DNA of 64,000 nt from Clostridiales bacterium (lineage in GTDB: Bacteria; Bacillota; Clostridia; Christensenellales; UBA1242): positions 1 through 64,000 of the forward strand of contig SVIS01000004.1 in the NCBI GenBank assembly GCA_015069385.1, given 5' to 3'. The translations under genes and the position numbers were made by a program. How positions within the stretch are numbered: the stretch's first letter is position 1; every line of letters starts with the position of its first letter. Of this stretch, positions 1-10,100 are shown piece by piece. The notes beneath the pieces are model-generated. The model was not told the DNA's origin. It ran no database searches and saw nothing but the letters and a program-made list of their open reading frames with translations.

Positions 1-1338
1 GCCACAGTATCAACATCAACTACACCACTAGAAATACGAGGAGCCGATGCATCATTAAGTTTTGGTGACAAATATTTTAGTGACTTAACAACTTCTGGAA
101 AACCACAAGATATAAAAGTTGTATTAAATTTTACAAATGTTTCAGAATTTAATGCAATTGCTCAAGTACAAATAACATCAACAGCAAATATAAACATAAC
201 AAGTGATAAAGAAGGTTTAATTTTATTAAAAACAGGCGATGATGCATCTGGTTCAATAACATATACTTTATCACCAATTTCAAATGACCAAGGTGAGTAT
301 GAAAGTTTTTCTGCATCTGAATTAACTTTGAATATAAATTTATTAAAAGCAAATTATCAAGAAACATCATTTAGAACAGATGTAACAGTAAAACAATTTA
401 CTCAAGAAGAAAAAGCATCTATAAAACAAGGCTTAGGCGATGCAGCATGTTGTTACGACATACCATATGGCGAGCAATATAAAAATTATGCCGAACGTTT
501 TACATATGTAGAAATGGGAACAGAAGTAGCAACTGGGGCAAAACTAAGATGGCTTGTTGTGGGTGTAGATAATAATGGTGCAGTGGCAGCATTAACCTTA
601 GATGATAAAATGGCATTAAGTAATGGCTTTATGTTAAATAAAGACTACTATTTATTATCAGAAAAAGTATTATATAGCGAAAATGCAACTAATTATGGAA
701 TTGCATTCCAAAATGAATATTCAAATACAGAACCATTTTTAAATACAGAATATGGCGTAAGTGCAAACGATTATGCAACAAGTAATGTTAGAAAATATTT
801 AAATGGCACTTCAGTAAAAAGAGATTATGAATATGACCAAACAAATAATGTATATAAAAGTAGTGGAACACAAGTAGGTTTTGCTAGCACATATACTTTT
901 ACAACCGAAGAAACCAACAAAATTAAAGCAAGATCAATAACTCAAATGTATGAAACCGATACTGCAAGGGTAACTTATGATGAAGATGATAACATAATTT
1001 ATTCAACAGCCCAAACAGGACAAACATTCCCAACAACTCAAACCGGCAAAGCAACAATAGATAGCACAGCCCAAGATAAATTTTGGTTGTTAAGCGAAAC
1101 CGAATTATGGACAGTATTTGCCGAAGATACCTTAATATGCGATTCAGACTCCTGGAAAGTATTTATGTCAGCACGTACTATGGTTCAGGGTACAACTTCT
1201 GGGGCTGCTAGTTGGTGGCTCCGCTCGCCTAGCGCTTCTTTTGCGAATTCTGCGCGTTGCTTGAGCGTCGGAGGTTGCTCTTATGGGGACTATGTCGAGA
1301 ACGCTTACGCCGGCGTTCGTGCGGCTTTCAAAATCTAG
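1..1338 (+). CDS. DGR target protein, 5'-truncated by window edge; secreted beta-domain plus C-terminal lectin-like (DUF6273/FGE-like) variable domain
   Basis: Frame 1 is open from base 1 (ATVSTSTTPLEIRGADASLSFGDKYFSDLTTSG...), so the ORF-track start at 328 is internal. C-terminus SGAASWWLRSPSASFANSARCLSVGGCSYGDYVENAYAGVRAAFKI lies over the VR. Confidence 0.9.
   Translation, partial: ATVSTSTTPLEIRGADASLSFGDKYFSDLTTSGKPQDIKVVLNFTNVSEFNAIAQVQITSTANINITSDKEGLILLKTGDDASGSITYTLSPISNDQGEYESFSASELTLNINLLKANYQETSFRTDVTVKQFTQEEKASIKQGLGDAACCYDIPYGEQYKNYAERFTYVEMGTEVATGAKLRWLVVGVDNNGAVAALTLDDKMALSNGFMLNKDYYLLSEKVLYSENATNYGIAFQNEYSNTEPFLNTEYGVSANDYATSNVRKYLNGTSVKRDYEYDQTNNVYKSSGTQVGFASTYTFTTEETNKIKARSITQMYETDTARVTYDEDDNIIYSTAQTGQTFPTTQTGKATIDSTAQDKFWLLSETELWTVFAEDTLICDSDSWKVFMSARTMVQGTTSGAASWWLRSPSASFANSARCLSVGGCSYGDYVENAYAGVRAAFKI
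1198..1324 (+). repeat. DGR variable repeat (VR1)
   Basis: 127-bp alignment to 2057-2183 without gaps; 18 mismatches, all at TR adenines (9 A>G, 8 A>T, 1 A>C by hand count); non-A positions identical. Confidence 0.96.
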
Positions 1339-1409
1339 TGCAGTTTAGGGTATAAAAAGTTAACCGCATACCGCAATGATGTGGAGGCTGTAAACTTAAG
1401 TATATATCA

Positions 1410-1428
1410 CGCACCTTTTTAAGGTGCG
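1410..1428 (+). other. Perfect hairpin/cruciform downstream of VR1 (CGCACCTT-TTT-AAGGTGCG)
   Basis: 8-bp stem with 3-nt loop, about 85 bp after the VR end, no following T-tract; possible DGR target-recognition hairpin. Confidence 0.5.
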
Positions 1429-1463
1429 AAAAATGTGAACATAAGTTTAGCAAAAAAACAACT

Positions 1464-2021
1464 ATGGAAGAAAATAAAAAAATAACAAGCAAAGCCTCTG
1501 CGCCACAAAGTGGCGCTGTGGCAGAAGAAGAAAAAAAATTATCTGCAAATATGCAGGCAAAAGTCGATAAACTAGAAAAGCAATTAAATAGCAAAATTAC
1601 ACCACAAAAACCTACAATTCACTTAAGAAAAGATGCAAGCGAATTAATAGTTATATCTCGTACTAGAGACTTTGTAAAATATGTTATAAATGCAACTCGT
1701 AAAATTCCTAAAAGCGAAAGATATTCTTTTGCTTTTAGATTACAAACTTTGGCTCTTAATATTATTGAAAACATGGTTAGGGCTAATAATATTATTGTTA
1801 AACCTAAAAAAATTGAGCAATATAAAAAGCGATACGAGTTTCAAGAAAAGGCAATGGGTGACCTTAAAGTTTTAGAATATTTGGTTGCCATTGCAGTGGA
1901 AGAAGAATTTATGCTTGTAAAACAATTTGAACAAATTGCAAAACAAGGTACCGAAATATCTATTCTGCTTACAAAGTGGATTGAAAGTGACAAAAGGCGA
2001 TTCTTGGCTAATTGCCAATAA
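1464..2021 (+). CDS. avd: DGR accessory variability determinant (Avd-like four-helix bundle protein)
   Basis: Small basic helical protein (VKYVINATRKIPKSERYSFAFRLQTLALNIIENMVRANN) between VR gene and TR/RT; matches Avd/S23-like proteins in sequence character and position. Confidence 0.85.
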   Translation: MEENKKITSKASAPQSGAVAEEEKKLSANMQAKVDKLEKQLNSKITPQKPTIHLRKDASELIVISRTRDFVKYVINATRKIPKSERYSFAFRLQTLALNIIENMVRANNIIVKPKKIEQYKKRYEFQEKAMGDLKVLEYLVAIAVEEEFMLVKQFEQIAKQGTEISILLTKWIESDKRRFLANCQ

Positions 2022-2056
2022 AATATATAGAATCGTAGGGAGCAGGTTTGAAGCAA

Positions 2057-2183
2057 TCTGGGGCTGCTAATTGGTGGCTCCGCTCGCCTAACGCATCTAA
2101 TGCGAATAATGCGCGTTACTTGAACAACGAAGGTTACTCTAATGAGAACAATGTCGAGAACGCTAACGCCGGCGTTCGTGCGG
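2057..2183 (+). repeat. DGR template repeat (TR)
   Basis: Non-coding position between avd and RT; AAY-rich (would encode SGAANWWLRSPNASNANNARYLNNEGYSNENNVENANAGVRA); adenine-specific differences from VR1. Confidence 0.96.
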
Positions 2184-2463
2184 ATATACCCCAAATAGTG
2201 AGAATGCTATCGTAAGCACGCTAGCACAGTGCCTTGGGGGTAAAGGAATCTGCTTCCTTCTATATTTATTAAACCATGTTAAACCTTACTCTTAAACATG
2301 GTTATTAAATATTAGAAAAAACGAGCCGCTGGAATAAATGACATTAGCGCAAGGCTAATCTCTTAAATTTTTGTTTTCCTAAAAAAGACCCGGCGGACAA
2401 AAGAGGTGAAGCAAGAAATTGCTTTGCCGCTTTTAAATTTAGGCTATTTTTATTTGGTAAGTT
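2184..2463 (+). ncRNA. Structured TR-RT spacer of the DGR RNA
   Basis: Non-coding; potential stems include TACCCCAA pairing with TTGGGGGTA and a hairpin AAGCAA-GAAA-TTGCTT (2409-2424) with an extended imperfect stem. Confidence 0.6.
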
Positions 2464-3492
2464 ATGATTAAATTTGAAGATGTTTTTAATTTTAAAAATT
2501 TATACGAGGCTCACCTAAGGGCAAGAAAATGCAAAAGGCACAAGCGTGAAGTTGTAGACTTTGAAGTAAATCTTGCACAAAATTTAACAAAATTAGAAAA
2601 ATCTTTGCAAGATGGTACTTATAAAATTCAAGGCTATAAGAGATTTATGATTTATGACCCCAAAGAACGTGAAATTCAAGCACTTTCTTATTATGACCGT
2701 ATTGTTCAAAATTGTTTATGCTACAATTTTATGGTGCCTGTATATTGTAAAAAGTTAATTTATGATAATGCTGCTTGCCAAAAAGGCAAAGGTACACATT
2801 TTGCTCGCGCTCGCCTAGAGCGCTTTTTGCATGATTATTATAAAAAATATGGCTATCAAGGTTATGTTTTAAAAGTAGACATAAAAAAATATTTTAATAA
2901 TATTAATCATCAAATATTAAAACAAATTTTTTCTACTATATATGATTTTAAACTAAAAGATTTAGTATTTAATATTATAGATAGTTTTGAATATTCACCA
3001 AATAAAGGTGTGCCTATGGGTAATCAAACTAGCCAAATTTTTGCACTTTTATATTTAAATAATTTAGACCGAATAATTAAAACTAAATTTAAAATTAAAT
3101 ATTATATAAGATATATGGACGATTTAATTTTAATTCATTCAAACAAACAAAATTTAATTGAGGTATATAATTATATAAATTTGTATGTTCAAAAAGTTAA
3201 AATAGAATTAAATAAAAAATCAAAAATATTTGCATTTAAAAACGGAATTGATTTTTTAGGTGTAAAATATAAACTTTTAAAAACGGGAAAATTATTAAAA
3301 AAAATGAAGCGACAAAGCAAAGACCGAATGTTAAAGCGTATTAAATTTTTACATGAGCAATTTTTTGAAAAAATAATTAATAAACAAATATTAAAAATGA
3401 GTCTTGCTGGCTTTAAAGGAAATATTAAAAGACTTAATGTAAATGGCGTTGCAATTAAATATTTATCCTATTTAAAAAGTTTAGCAGCATAA
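2464..3492 (+). CDS. DGR-type reverse transcriptase
   Basis: RT motifs: YMDD (IRYMDDLILIHSN) and DGR-characteristic SQ motif (GVPMGNQTSQIFALLYLNNLD); adjacent TR/VR/avd. Confidence 0.97.
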   Translation: MIKFEDVFNFKNLYEAHLRARKCKRHKREVVDFEVNLAQNLTKLEKSLQDGTYKIQGYKRFMIYDPKEREIQALSYYDRIVQNCLCYNFMVPVYCKKLIYDNAACQKGKGTHFARARLERFLHDYYKKYGYQGYVLKVDIKKYFNNINHQILKQIFSTIYDFKLKDLVFNIIDSFEYSPNKGVPMGNQTSQIFALLYLNNLDRIIKTKFKIKYYIRYMDDLILIHSNKQNLIEVYNYINLYVQKVKIELNKKSKIFAFKNGIDFLGVKYKLLKTGKLLKKMKRQSKDRMLKRIKFLHEQFFEKIINKQILKMSLAGFKGNIKRLNVNGVAIKYLSYLKSLAA

Positions 3493-3623
3493 GTAGTAGA
3501 ACAACTCTAACATAAAGTAGTTGTTTTTTTATGCCTAAAATTAAAAAAAATTAAATTGCCTATTGAATAATATAATAAAATGTGCTACAATTTTATATAA
3601 TTAGTAAAAAAGAGGTGTTATTT

Positions 3624-5552
3624 ATGATTAAAGATGAACAACTTACCCTAGAAGCACACAGACAACTTAATTGTCTTATTTCTGAAAAAGCTACTGCTTT
3701 TAACATGATAGTTAATAATTATTACAAAAATGGCGAAACCGATATTGACTCTAACAAAGTAGTAACCAGATTGCAAACTCAATATTTTGCTTTAAACAGA
3801 AACGAAAATAGCATTAAAACTGCTTCTAATTGGAGTCATAATGAATATAACGAGCCAAACGAAGTAAACTTGGCTATTTCTCCTTTGGTAGATAACAAAT
3901 ATTCTTCTTTTGCACTAAAAGAAGTTAATGAAAACTTAGAACTTAACTATCCATTAGATGATGATTTTGCTTCGCTTGTGCAACCATTTGCAACAAAAAA
4001 CATTTCCGATAGTGAATACGATGCTCATTTACGTGTGTTGGAAGAAAAACTTGGTGTAACTGTTTCGCAAAACGATGTTTTAACTCAATCTACATACAAA
4101 CGTAGTTTTGGTAAACTAGCAATTTTAAAAATTAAAAACGCTTTTTTAAGATTAACAAAAAAACCTGTAGAAGTTAAAGCAGTTTATAAAGGCAAAATTT
4201 CACTTCAAAGCAGAGTTTTGGGTTACCCAATTTCTAATATTGAAAAAATTACTAAAATTTATGACTTTATTTTTAAAGTTTCAATTGCAAAAGAAGCAAA
4301 AATATATAAAAATCAAACTGGTGAAAAAACTTCTAAAGAATTACAATACGCAGCAAGGCTTTTTGCCAATGTGTTAATGTCTAGAATTAACGAATTTAAC
4401 ACACAAGAAAATCATCAAACTTTAGAAAAATGTTTATGGCTTCAATTTGCAAACTTTGTAAATGCTCATAATTTAGATTCAAAACAACTAGTTAAAGTAT
4501 GTGACCTAGGCGCAAAGGCAGTTGCCTCTACTTGTAAAGATCTTGGCATAACTAAAGAAAAAATTATAGAAAAAATGCTAAAACGTGGCTTTGTATATAA
4601 CTGTGCGCCAGCCGATGAAGTTCAAGCACTTTTAAGCGTTAATGAAAAAGATTTTACAAAATATTCATCTGCAGAGCAAACTGCTGAAAAAAAAGATGAC
4701 AAAGCAGGATTTGTTCCTGATAACACTATTGAAAAAAACAAAAACAATAATCCAGATAATACAAAAAAAGATGAGCCAGAAAAACCACAAACTAGCGTTA
4801 TTCCTGCTCCTAATGAGTTAGAAAAACCTGGCGAGTCGCTTGAAAATCAAATTAAAAAATCTACTATTGAAAAAATGGTAGACAAACAAATTATTAAGTT
4901 TTGTTCTACTCAAGGTAATGCTCTTGGTGATAAAATTGATGCCGGCAAGTTTAAAGGTAAAAAATTAGAAGTAGCAAGCGCTCAGTTAAGATTTTATAAT
5001 TTAGTACTTTCGTATTATGTTCAAGCATCAAATGGCAAGGCAATGAAAGTAAAAAATGATGGTGAGTATAACGAAACCGAAATTTCTAAAGCAAAACTAA
5101 TTGTTAAAGGTTTACTAGAACGTAGGCTTGCGCTTGTAGATGCAGTAACTTCTAATAAACTTCCTAGACCAGAAAATCAAAAAGCATCTTCTTATATAAA
5201 TGCTGTTTGCGTAAATGCAACAAACTATAATGTAAGAGAATACTTCACAAAACTTATTAAAGGTTGCATAGAATATTGTTTAAACGAACAGTTTGGCAAA
5301 AAAGGCAAACAAGATAATAGTGATGAAGTTGTTTCAATGCTGGCCGAAGGTGAAACCTCTAACCAAGAAGAGTCAACCCCAAAACAATTACAACCTGCAC
5401 AAGAAGACCAAAACACAAATAACTTAGCCAAGCCAGAAACAAAACCATATACTCCAAACTTTGTAATGTTAGATGAAAATGGTAATGAACAAAAACCATA
5501 TGTTCCAAACTTTGTATTTGTTGAAAGCAAAGATGATGGTATAGAAAAATAA
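3624..5552 (+). CDS. Hypothetical protein, low-complexity K/E/N/P-rich middle and C-terminal KPYxPNFV motif repeat
   Basis: Long ORF; ATG at 3624 preceded by AGAGGTG; followed by a terminator hairpin. Confidence 0.8.
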   Translation: MIKDEQLTLEAHRQLNCLISEKATAFNMIVNNYYKNGETDIDSNKVVTRLQTQYFALNRNENSIKTASNWSHNEYNEPNEVNLAISPLVDNKYSSFALKEVNENLELNYPLDDDFASLVQPFATKNISDSEYDAHLRVLEEKLGVTVSQNDVLTQSTYKRSFGKLAILKIKNAFLRLTKKPVEVKAVYKGKISLQSRVLGYPISNIEKITKIYDFIFKVSIAKEAKIYKNQTGEKTSKELQYAARLFANVLMSRINEFNTQENHQTLEKCLWLQFANFVNAHNLDSKQLVKVCDLGAKAVASTCKDLGITKEKIIEKMLKRGFVYNCAPADEVQALLSVNEKDFTKYSSAEQTAEKKDDKAGFVPDNTIEKNKNNNPDNTKKDEPEKPQTSVIPAPNELEKPGESLENQIKKSTIEKMVDKQIIKFCSTQGNALGDKIDAGKFKGKKLEVASAQLRFYNLVLSYYVQASNGKAMKVKNDGEYNETEISKAKLIVKGLLERRLALVDAVTSNKLPRPENQKASSYINAVCVNATNYNVREYFTKLIKGCIEYCLNEQFGKKGKQDNSDEVVSMLAEGETSNQEESTPKQLQPAQEDQNTNNLAKPETKPYTPNFVMLDENGNEQKPYVPNFVFVESKDDGIEK

Positions 5553-5559
5553 AAATTTA

Positions 5560-5588
5560 AACGTGCTACCGCTAGTAGCACGTTTTTT
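5560..5588 (+). terminator. Rho-independent terminator
   Basis: ACGTGCTAC-CGCTA-GTAGCACGT followed by TTTTT. Confidence 0.85.
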
Positions 5589-5659
5589 AATGCAAAATAT
5601 TTGTAACTTTAGCATAAATTATGATAGAATAAAATTAATTTAAGGAGGAAAAACAAAAA

Positions 5660-6088
5660 ATGTGGGTTTGGATTTGGCTTGGCATTGTGGTTTTTTGTAT
5701 GGCAATAGAGGCCCTAACCATGGATATGGTAAGCATTTGGTTTTTACTTGGTGGCATTGTTGCTTTAATTCTTGCAGCAGCAGGGGCTTCGGTATTGGTT
5801 CAGGTAATAGTTGCAATATCAATTTCGGTAATTTGTTTGTTTAGTTTTAGAAAATTTGCATTAAAGTTGTTAAAAAAAGATACAACCAAAACAAATATTG
5901 AAAGCACATTTGGCAAAAAAACAAAATTAATTACAGCCATCACTGCCGATTCTTTAGGCACGGTAAAAGTAAATGGTCTTGTGTATAATGCAAAGTCACA
6001 AAACGATGAGCCTATTGAAGCAGGGGCAATGGTAGAACTTGTTGAAATGCAAGGCAATAAATATATAGTAAGAGAGGTAAATAAATAA
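5660..6088 (+). CDS. NfeD-like membrane protein
   Basis: Two hydrophobic segments plus C-terminal OB-like region (GTVKVNGLVYNAKSQNDEPIEAGAMVELVEMQGNKYIVR); immediately upstream of an SPFH gene. Confidence 0.85.
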   Translation: MWVWIWLGIVVFCMAIEALTMDMVSIWFLLGGIVALILAAAGASVLVQVIVAISISVICLFSFRKFALKLLKKDTTKTNIESTFGKKTKLITAITADSLGTVKVNGLVYNAKSQNDEPIEAGAMVELVEMQGNKYIVREVNK

Positions 6089-6987
6089 TGGCATTAACAA
6101 TAATATTAATAGTACTTGCTGTTGTAGCATTTATAATTTTAGTTTCATCTGTAAAAATTGTAAAACAGAGCGATGCAATTGTAGTAGAACGTTTGGGTAA
6201 ATATCATAAAACCTTAACAACAGGCATTCATATGATTGCACCATTTTTTGATAGAACACTTCCTGTTATTAGTTTAAAAGAAAAGGTTGCAGATTTTCCA
6301 CCTCAACCAATCATTACTAAAGATAACGTAACAATGCAAATTGATACTGTTGTTTATTATCAAATAACAGACCCAAAACTTTATGCTTATGGTGTTGAGC
6401 ACCCTGTTAGAGCAATCGAAAATTTAACCGCAACAACTCTTAGAAATATTGTAGGTGAGTTAGAACTTGACGAAACTTTAACTTCACGTGACACAGTTAA
6501 CGCAAAAATGCGTGAAATTTTAGATGAAGCAACCGATGCTTGGGGTATTAAAATTAATCGTGTTGAGTTAAAAAATATTGACCCACCTCGTGCAATTCGT
6601 GAAGCCATGGAAAAACAAATGCGTGCCGAACGTGAACGTAGAGAAACAATTCTTTTAGCCGAAGGTGAAAAACAATCACAAATTTTGCGTGCCGAGGGTG
6701 CAAAACAAGCCCAAATTTTGCAGGCACAAGCCGATAAAGAAGCAAATATTTTGCGTGCCGAAGGTGAAAAAGAAGCATTAATTGCTGAAGCCGATGGTAA
6801 AAGCGAAGCCATTAAAAAAATTGTTGAAGCAAACCCTAATGCGGCATATGTAACACTACAGGGTTACGAAGCATTAAAACAACTTGCAAAAGGTGATGCA
6901 ACAAAAATTATTGTTCCAAGCGAACTTGCTAATGTTTCTGGGCTATTAACTTCTGTGGCAGAAACAATAAAAACAGATAAAAAATAA
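6088..6987 (+). CDS. SPFH/Band 7 (stomatin-like) protein
   Basis: IVVERLGKYHKTLTTGIHMIAPFFDR; EKQMRAERERRETILLAEGEKQSQILRAEGAKQAQILQAQADKEA coiled coil. Confidence 0.93.
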   Translation: MALTIILIVLAVVAFIILVSSVKIVKQSDAIVVERLGKYHKTLTTGIHMIAPFFDRTLPVISLKEKVADFPPQPIITKDNVTMQIDTVVYYQITDPKLYAYGVEHPVRAIENLTATTLRNIVGELELDETLTSRDTVNAKMREILDEATDAWGIKINRVELKNIDPPRAIREAMEKQMRAERERRETILLAEGEKQSQILRAEGAKQAQILQAQADKEANILRAEGEKEALIAEADGKSEAIKKIVEANPNAAYVTLQGYEALKQLAKGDATKIIVPSELANVSGLLTSVAETIKTDKK

Positions 6988-7141
6988 ATACTTTTAACAT
7001 ACTAAAAATACAAGAATATATTAAATGTTTTTGTATTTTTTTGTTTGATAATTATTTTACATATATGTTAAAATAAAAATAATAGTATTAAAATTACATA
7101 AATTAAATTTAACAATTTATAAAAAACATAAGGAGAAAGTT

Positions 7142-10100
7142 ATGAAAACTAATAAAAAATCTTTATTGTTGTTATTATTTGTTGCAATAACTGTGGGGCT
7201 TTGTGGCTCTTTCTTTATTACTGTAAATAGCAATAATGTTGTAAAAGCAGAAACAAATGTTGCAAAAATTTATAACGGTTCAAGTTGGACAAATTATACA
7301 ACTTTAGAGTCTGCAATTTCGGCAGCCTCAAGTGGTGGAACAATTGTTATGCTTGATGATTATGAAATGCAATCTTATATAACAATAAATAAAAATTTAA
7401 CTATTGTTGCACAAAAGGATTCTAAAATATCAGCCTATGATCAAAGGCGCGGACTTTTTTATGTAAGTTCAGGAAAAACATTAACCTTAGGTAGTGCAGC
7501 ATCTACATACCAAAATATATCATTAAATAATTTATATCTTGATGGAGATGCAGATGAATCATATTCAGAAGAGGCAATGATATATGTTGCTGGAACTTTA
7601 AACATGTATGATGGTGTATGTTTGCAAAACAACATTAATTATGTTAGCAACGGCGGCGGTGCAATACATGGTACGGAAACAAGCATTATAAATATTTATG
7701 GTGGTAAAATTATAAATAATAAGGCATTAAAAGGTGGCGGAATATATTCAGAAGGTGTAATAAAAATACAAAATTGTGAAATATCTAATAACGTTGCCAC
7801 AGACAGTGATGGCGGTGGTTTATATACAACAAGTGAAGTAGAGTTAATAAATTGTACAATTTCTAACAATGTAGCAGTTTCTAGCGGTGGTGGGGCATAT
7901 TTTAAATATGAGGCTTATGTAACAAATTGCACAATAACAAATAATAATGCAGGAAAATTTGCAGGTGGAATCTATGCCTATTCATGGTTAGATATATATG
8001 GTAGTACAGTATCTAAAAATGTAGCACAAAGTTACGGTGGCGGTATTTTTACTTTAGACCAATTTTATATCGATGATTGCCAAGTTACAAATAATGAAGC
8101 AGAAGATGGTGCTGGAATATGGTCAGAATATGGAGCAGTAGTAACTAATTCATCCATTTCAAAAAATACAGCAACTGGGCAATATGGGGCAGGTGGAATG
8201 TATGTTGAATACTTTTTAACTATAACAAATTCTGCAGTTTCATATAACACTGGAAATATTGGTGGAGTTAGTGTTGATGGTGAATTAACCATGGAAAGTT
8301 GTGAACTTATTGGCAATGAGTCAAAAGAAAATATTGGTGGTGGTGTATATGTATTTGGCGAGGCAACAATAACAGGCTCTTTAATATCTGGCAACATTGC
8401 AAATGGCGATGGTGGTGGAATATGTATTGAGGGTACGGCAGAAATAACAAATTCAACAATATCAAATAATTATGCAAATGATGGTGAAGGTGGTGGAATA
8501 TATGTTGAAAGCACATCAACTATAACAAATTGTATAATTTCAAATAACTCATCAAAAACTAATGGTGGTGGAATTACTGCTGGTGGCAATTTAACTTTAA
8601 CCAATTGTACATTATCAAAAAATTCAGCCGAAAATGCTGGTGGTGGAATATATACTGGTTATGATTTGTCATTAAATAATTGCACAATATCAAATAATTA
8701 TGCAAATGGTGAAGGTGGTGGAATATGGTGCGATGGTACTATATTTGAATTAACCGATTGTGTAATATCAAAAAATGAAACAACAGGCTGTGGTGGTGGT
8801 ATATTTACTTACTGTGGAGCAACAATAACTAATTGTGAAATAAATGGCAATAAAGCAGCCGTTGCAGGTGGAATATATCATCAATTTGAAATGACAATTA
8901 TAAATAGTATTATATCAGACAATGAAGCAACCTCAGGCAATGGTGGAGGAATTTTTTGTGACGATGACTTAACAATACAAAATAGCACAATAGCCAACAA
9001 TTCAGCAGCCTCAGGCAATGGTGGTGCTATATATGCGGATTATAATATAACTATAACTGATTGTGAAATTTATAACAACACCGCAGCAGTCGGAAATGGT
9101 GGAGCAATTTGCATTTTGCCGGATTATGATTGTACTATTACAAATTGTCGCATTTATAAAAATAGTGCATCAAATGGTGGTGCATTATACAATGATTGCT
9201 CTTATCCAACAATAACAAATTGTGAGTTTTTTGAAAATACAGCAAGTTCTAATGGCGGAGCAATATTTTCTAGAGGGATTGCATTAATTCAAAGTTGTAA
9301 TTTTACCAAAAATGAAACAATAAATGAATTTGGTGGTGCAATTTACAATACTGGTGAAATGGCAATAAAAGACTCATCAATATCAAATAACTGTGGTAAT
9401 GATGGTGGTGGCGCAATTTATAATGTTGGGGGACTAACATTAGAAAATTGCGAGTTGTTAAACAACAAGTCGAGTTGTGCAGGAGCAATATATGATGACG
9501 GCGGTGTAACAATAATTAATTGTACAATTAAAAATAATGAAGCAGACGATGGAAACAATATTTTTGTTGAAACTGATGGAATGTTGACTTTTGAAGGTGA
9601 AAATTTAATTGATGGAACAATAGAAACACAAGAACCTATTACAATAAATAGTGGGGCAACTTTTGCAGAAACTATAAATTTAAAAGCCACAACTCCAACA
9701 AATTTTATTTCAACTGCAATAATAACATATAAAAATGAATCAGATATTAACTTAGACAATTTTAATTTATTAAATCAAAACTATCGTTTGGCTTTAGGAA
9801 AAACTGAAGAAACAAAACTAAATGTGTATATATCAAATGAATTTATATTTACATATGACTTAAATTATGAAGCCGAGCCAATAACTCAAACATATGAATA
9901 CGGTGCAACATTAACAAAAATAAGTAATCCAACAAGAACTCATTATGTGTTTGCGGGTTGGTATACCGAAGCAGAATGTGAAACAGAATACACATTCACT
10001 ACAATGCCAGCAAACGATGTAACAGTATATGCAAAATGGGAAAAAGCAACATATACAATAACAGCAACAGCAAATGCCGGAGGAACAATAACTCCTAGTG

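Noticed and set aside
328-1338. ORF start at 328 for the first DGR target
   Set aside because: The frame is open to base 1 and similar to paralogues upstream of 328, so 328 is an internal Met and the gene is truncated by the window.
1841-2194. Minus-strand ORF covering the TR
   Set aside because: Antisense to avd and the TR; no RBS or recognisable product; TR is explained as DGR template.
2464-3492. RT as a group II intron or retron/defence RT
   Set aside because: No intron domain V/maturase region or msr/msd seen; SQ motif with adjacent TR/VR/avd fits a DGR.
6387-6812. Minus-strand ORFs within SPFH (6387-6812, 6554-6778) and within the giant surface gene
   Set aside because: Antisense shadows of repetitive, biased coding sequence; no RBS or domain support.
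7650-9590. Short tandem repeats considered as a CRISPR array
   Set aside because: They are in frame and encode GGGIY...TITN..ISNN beta-helix repeats; no uniform direct repeat with spacers.
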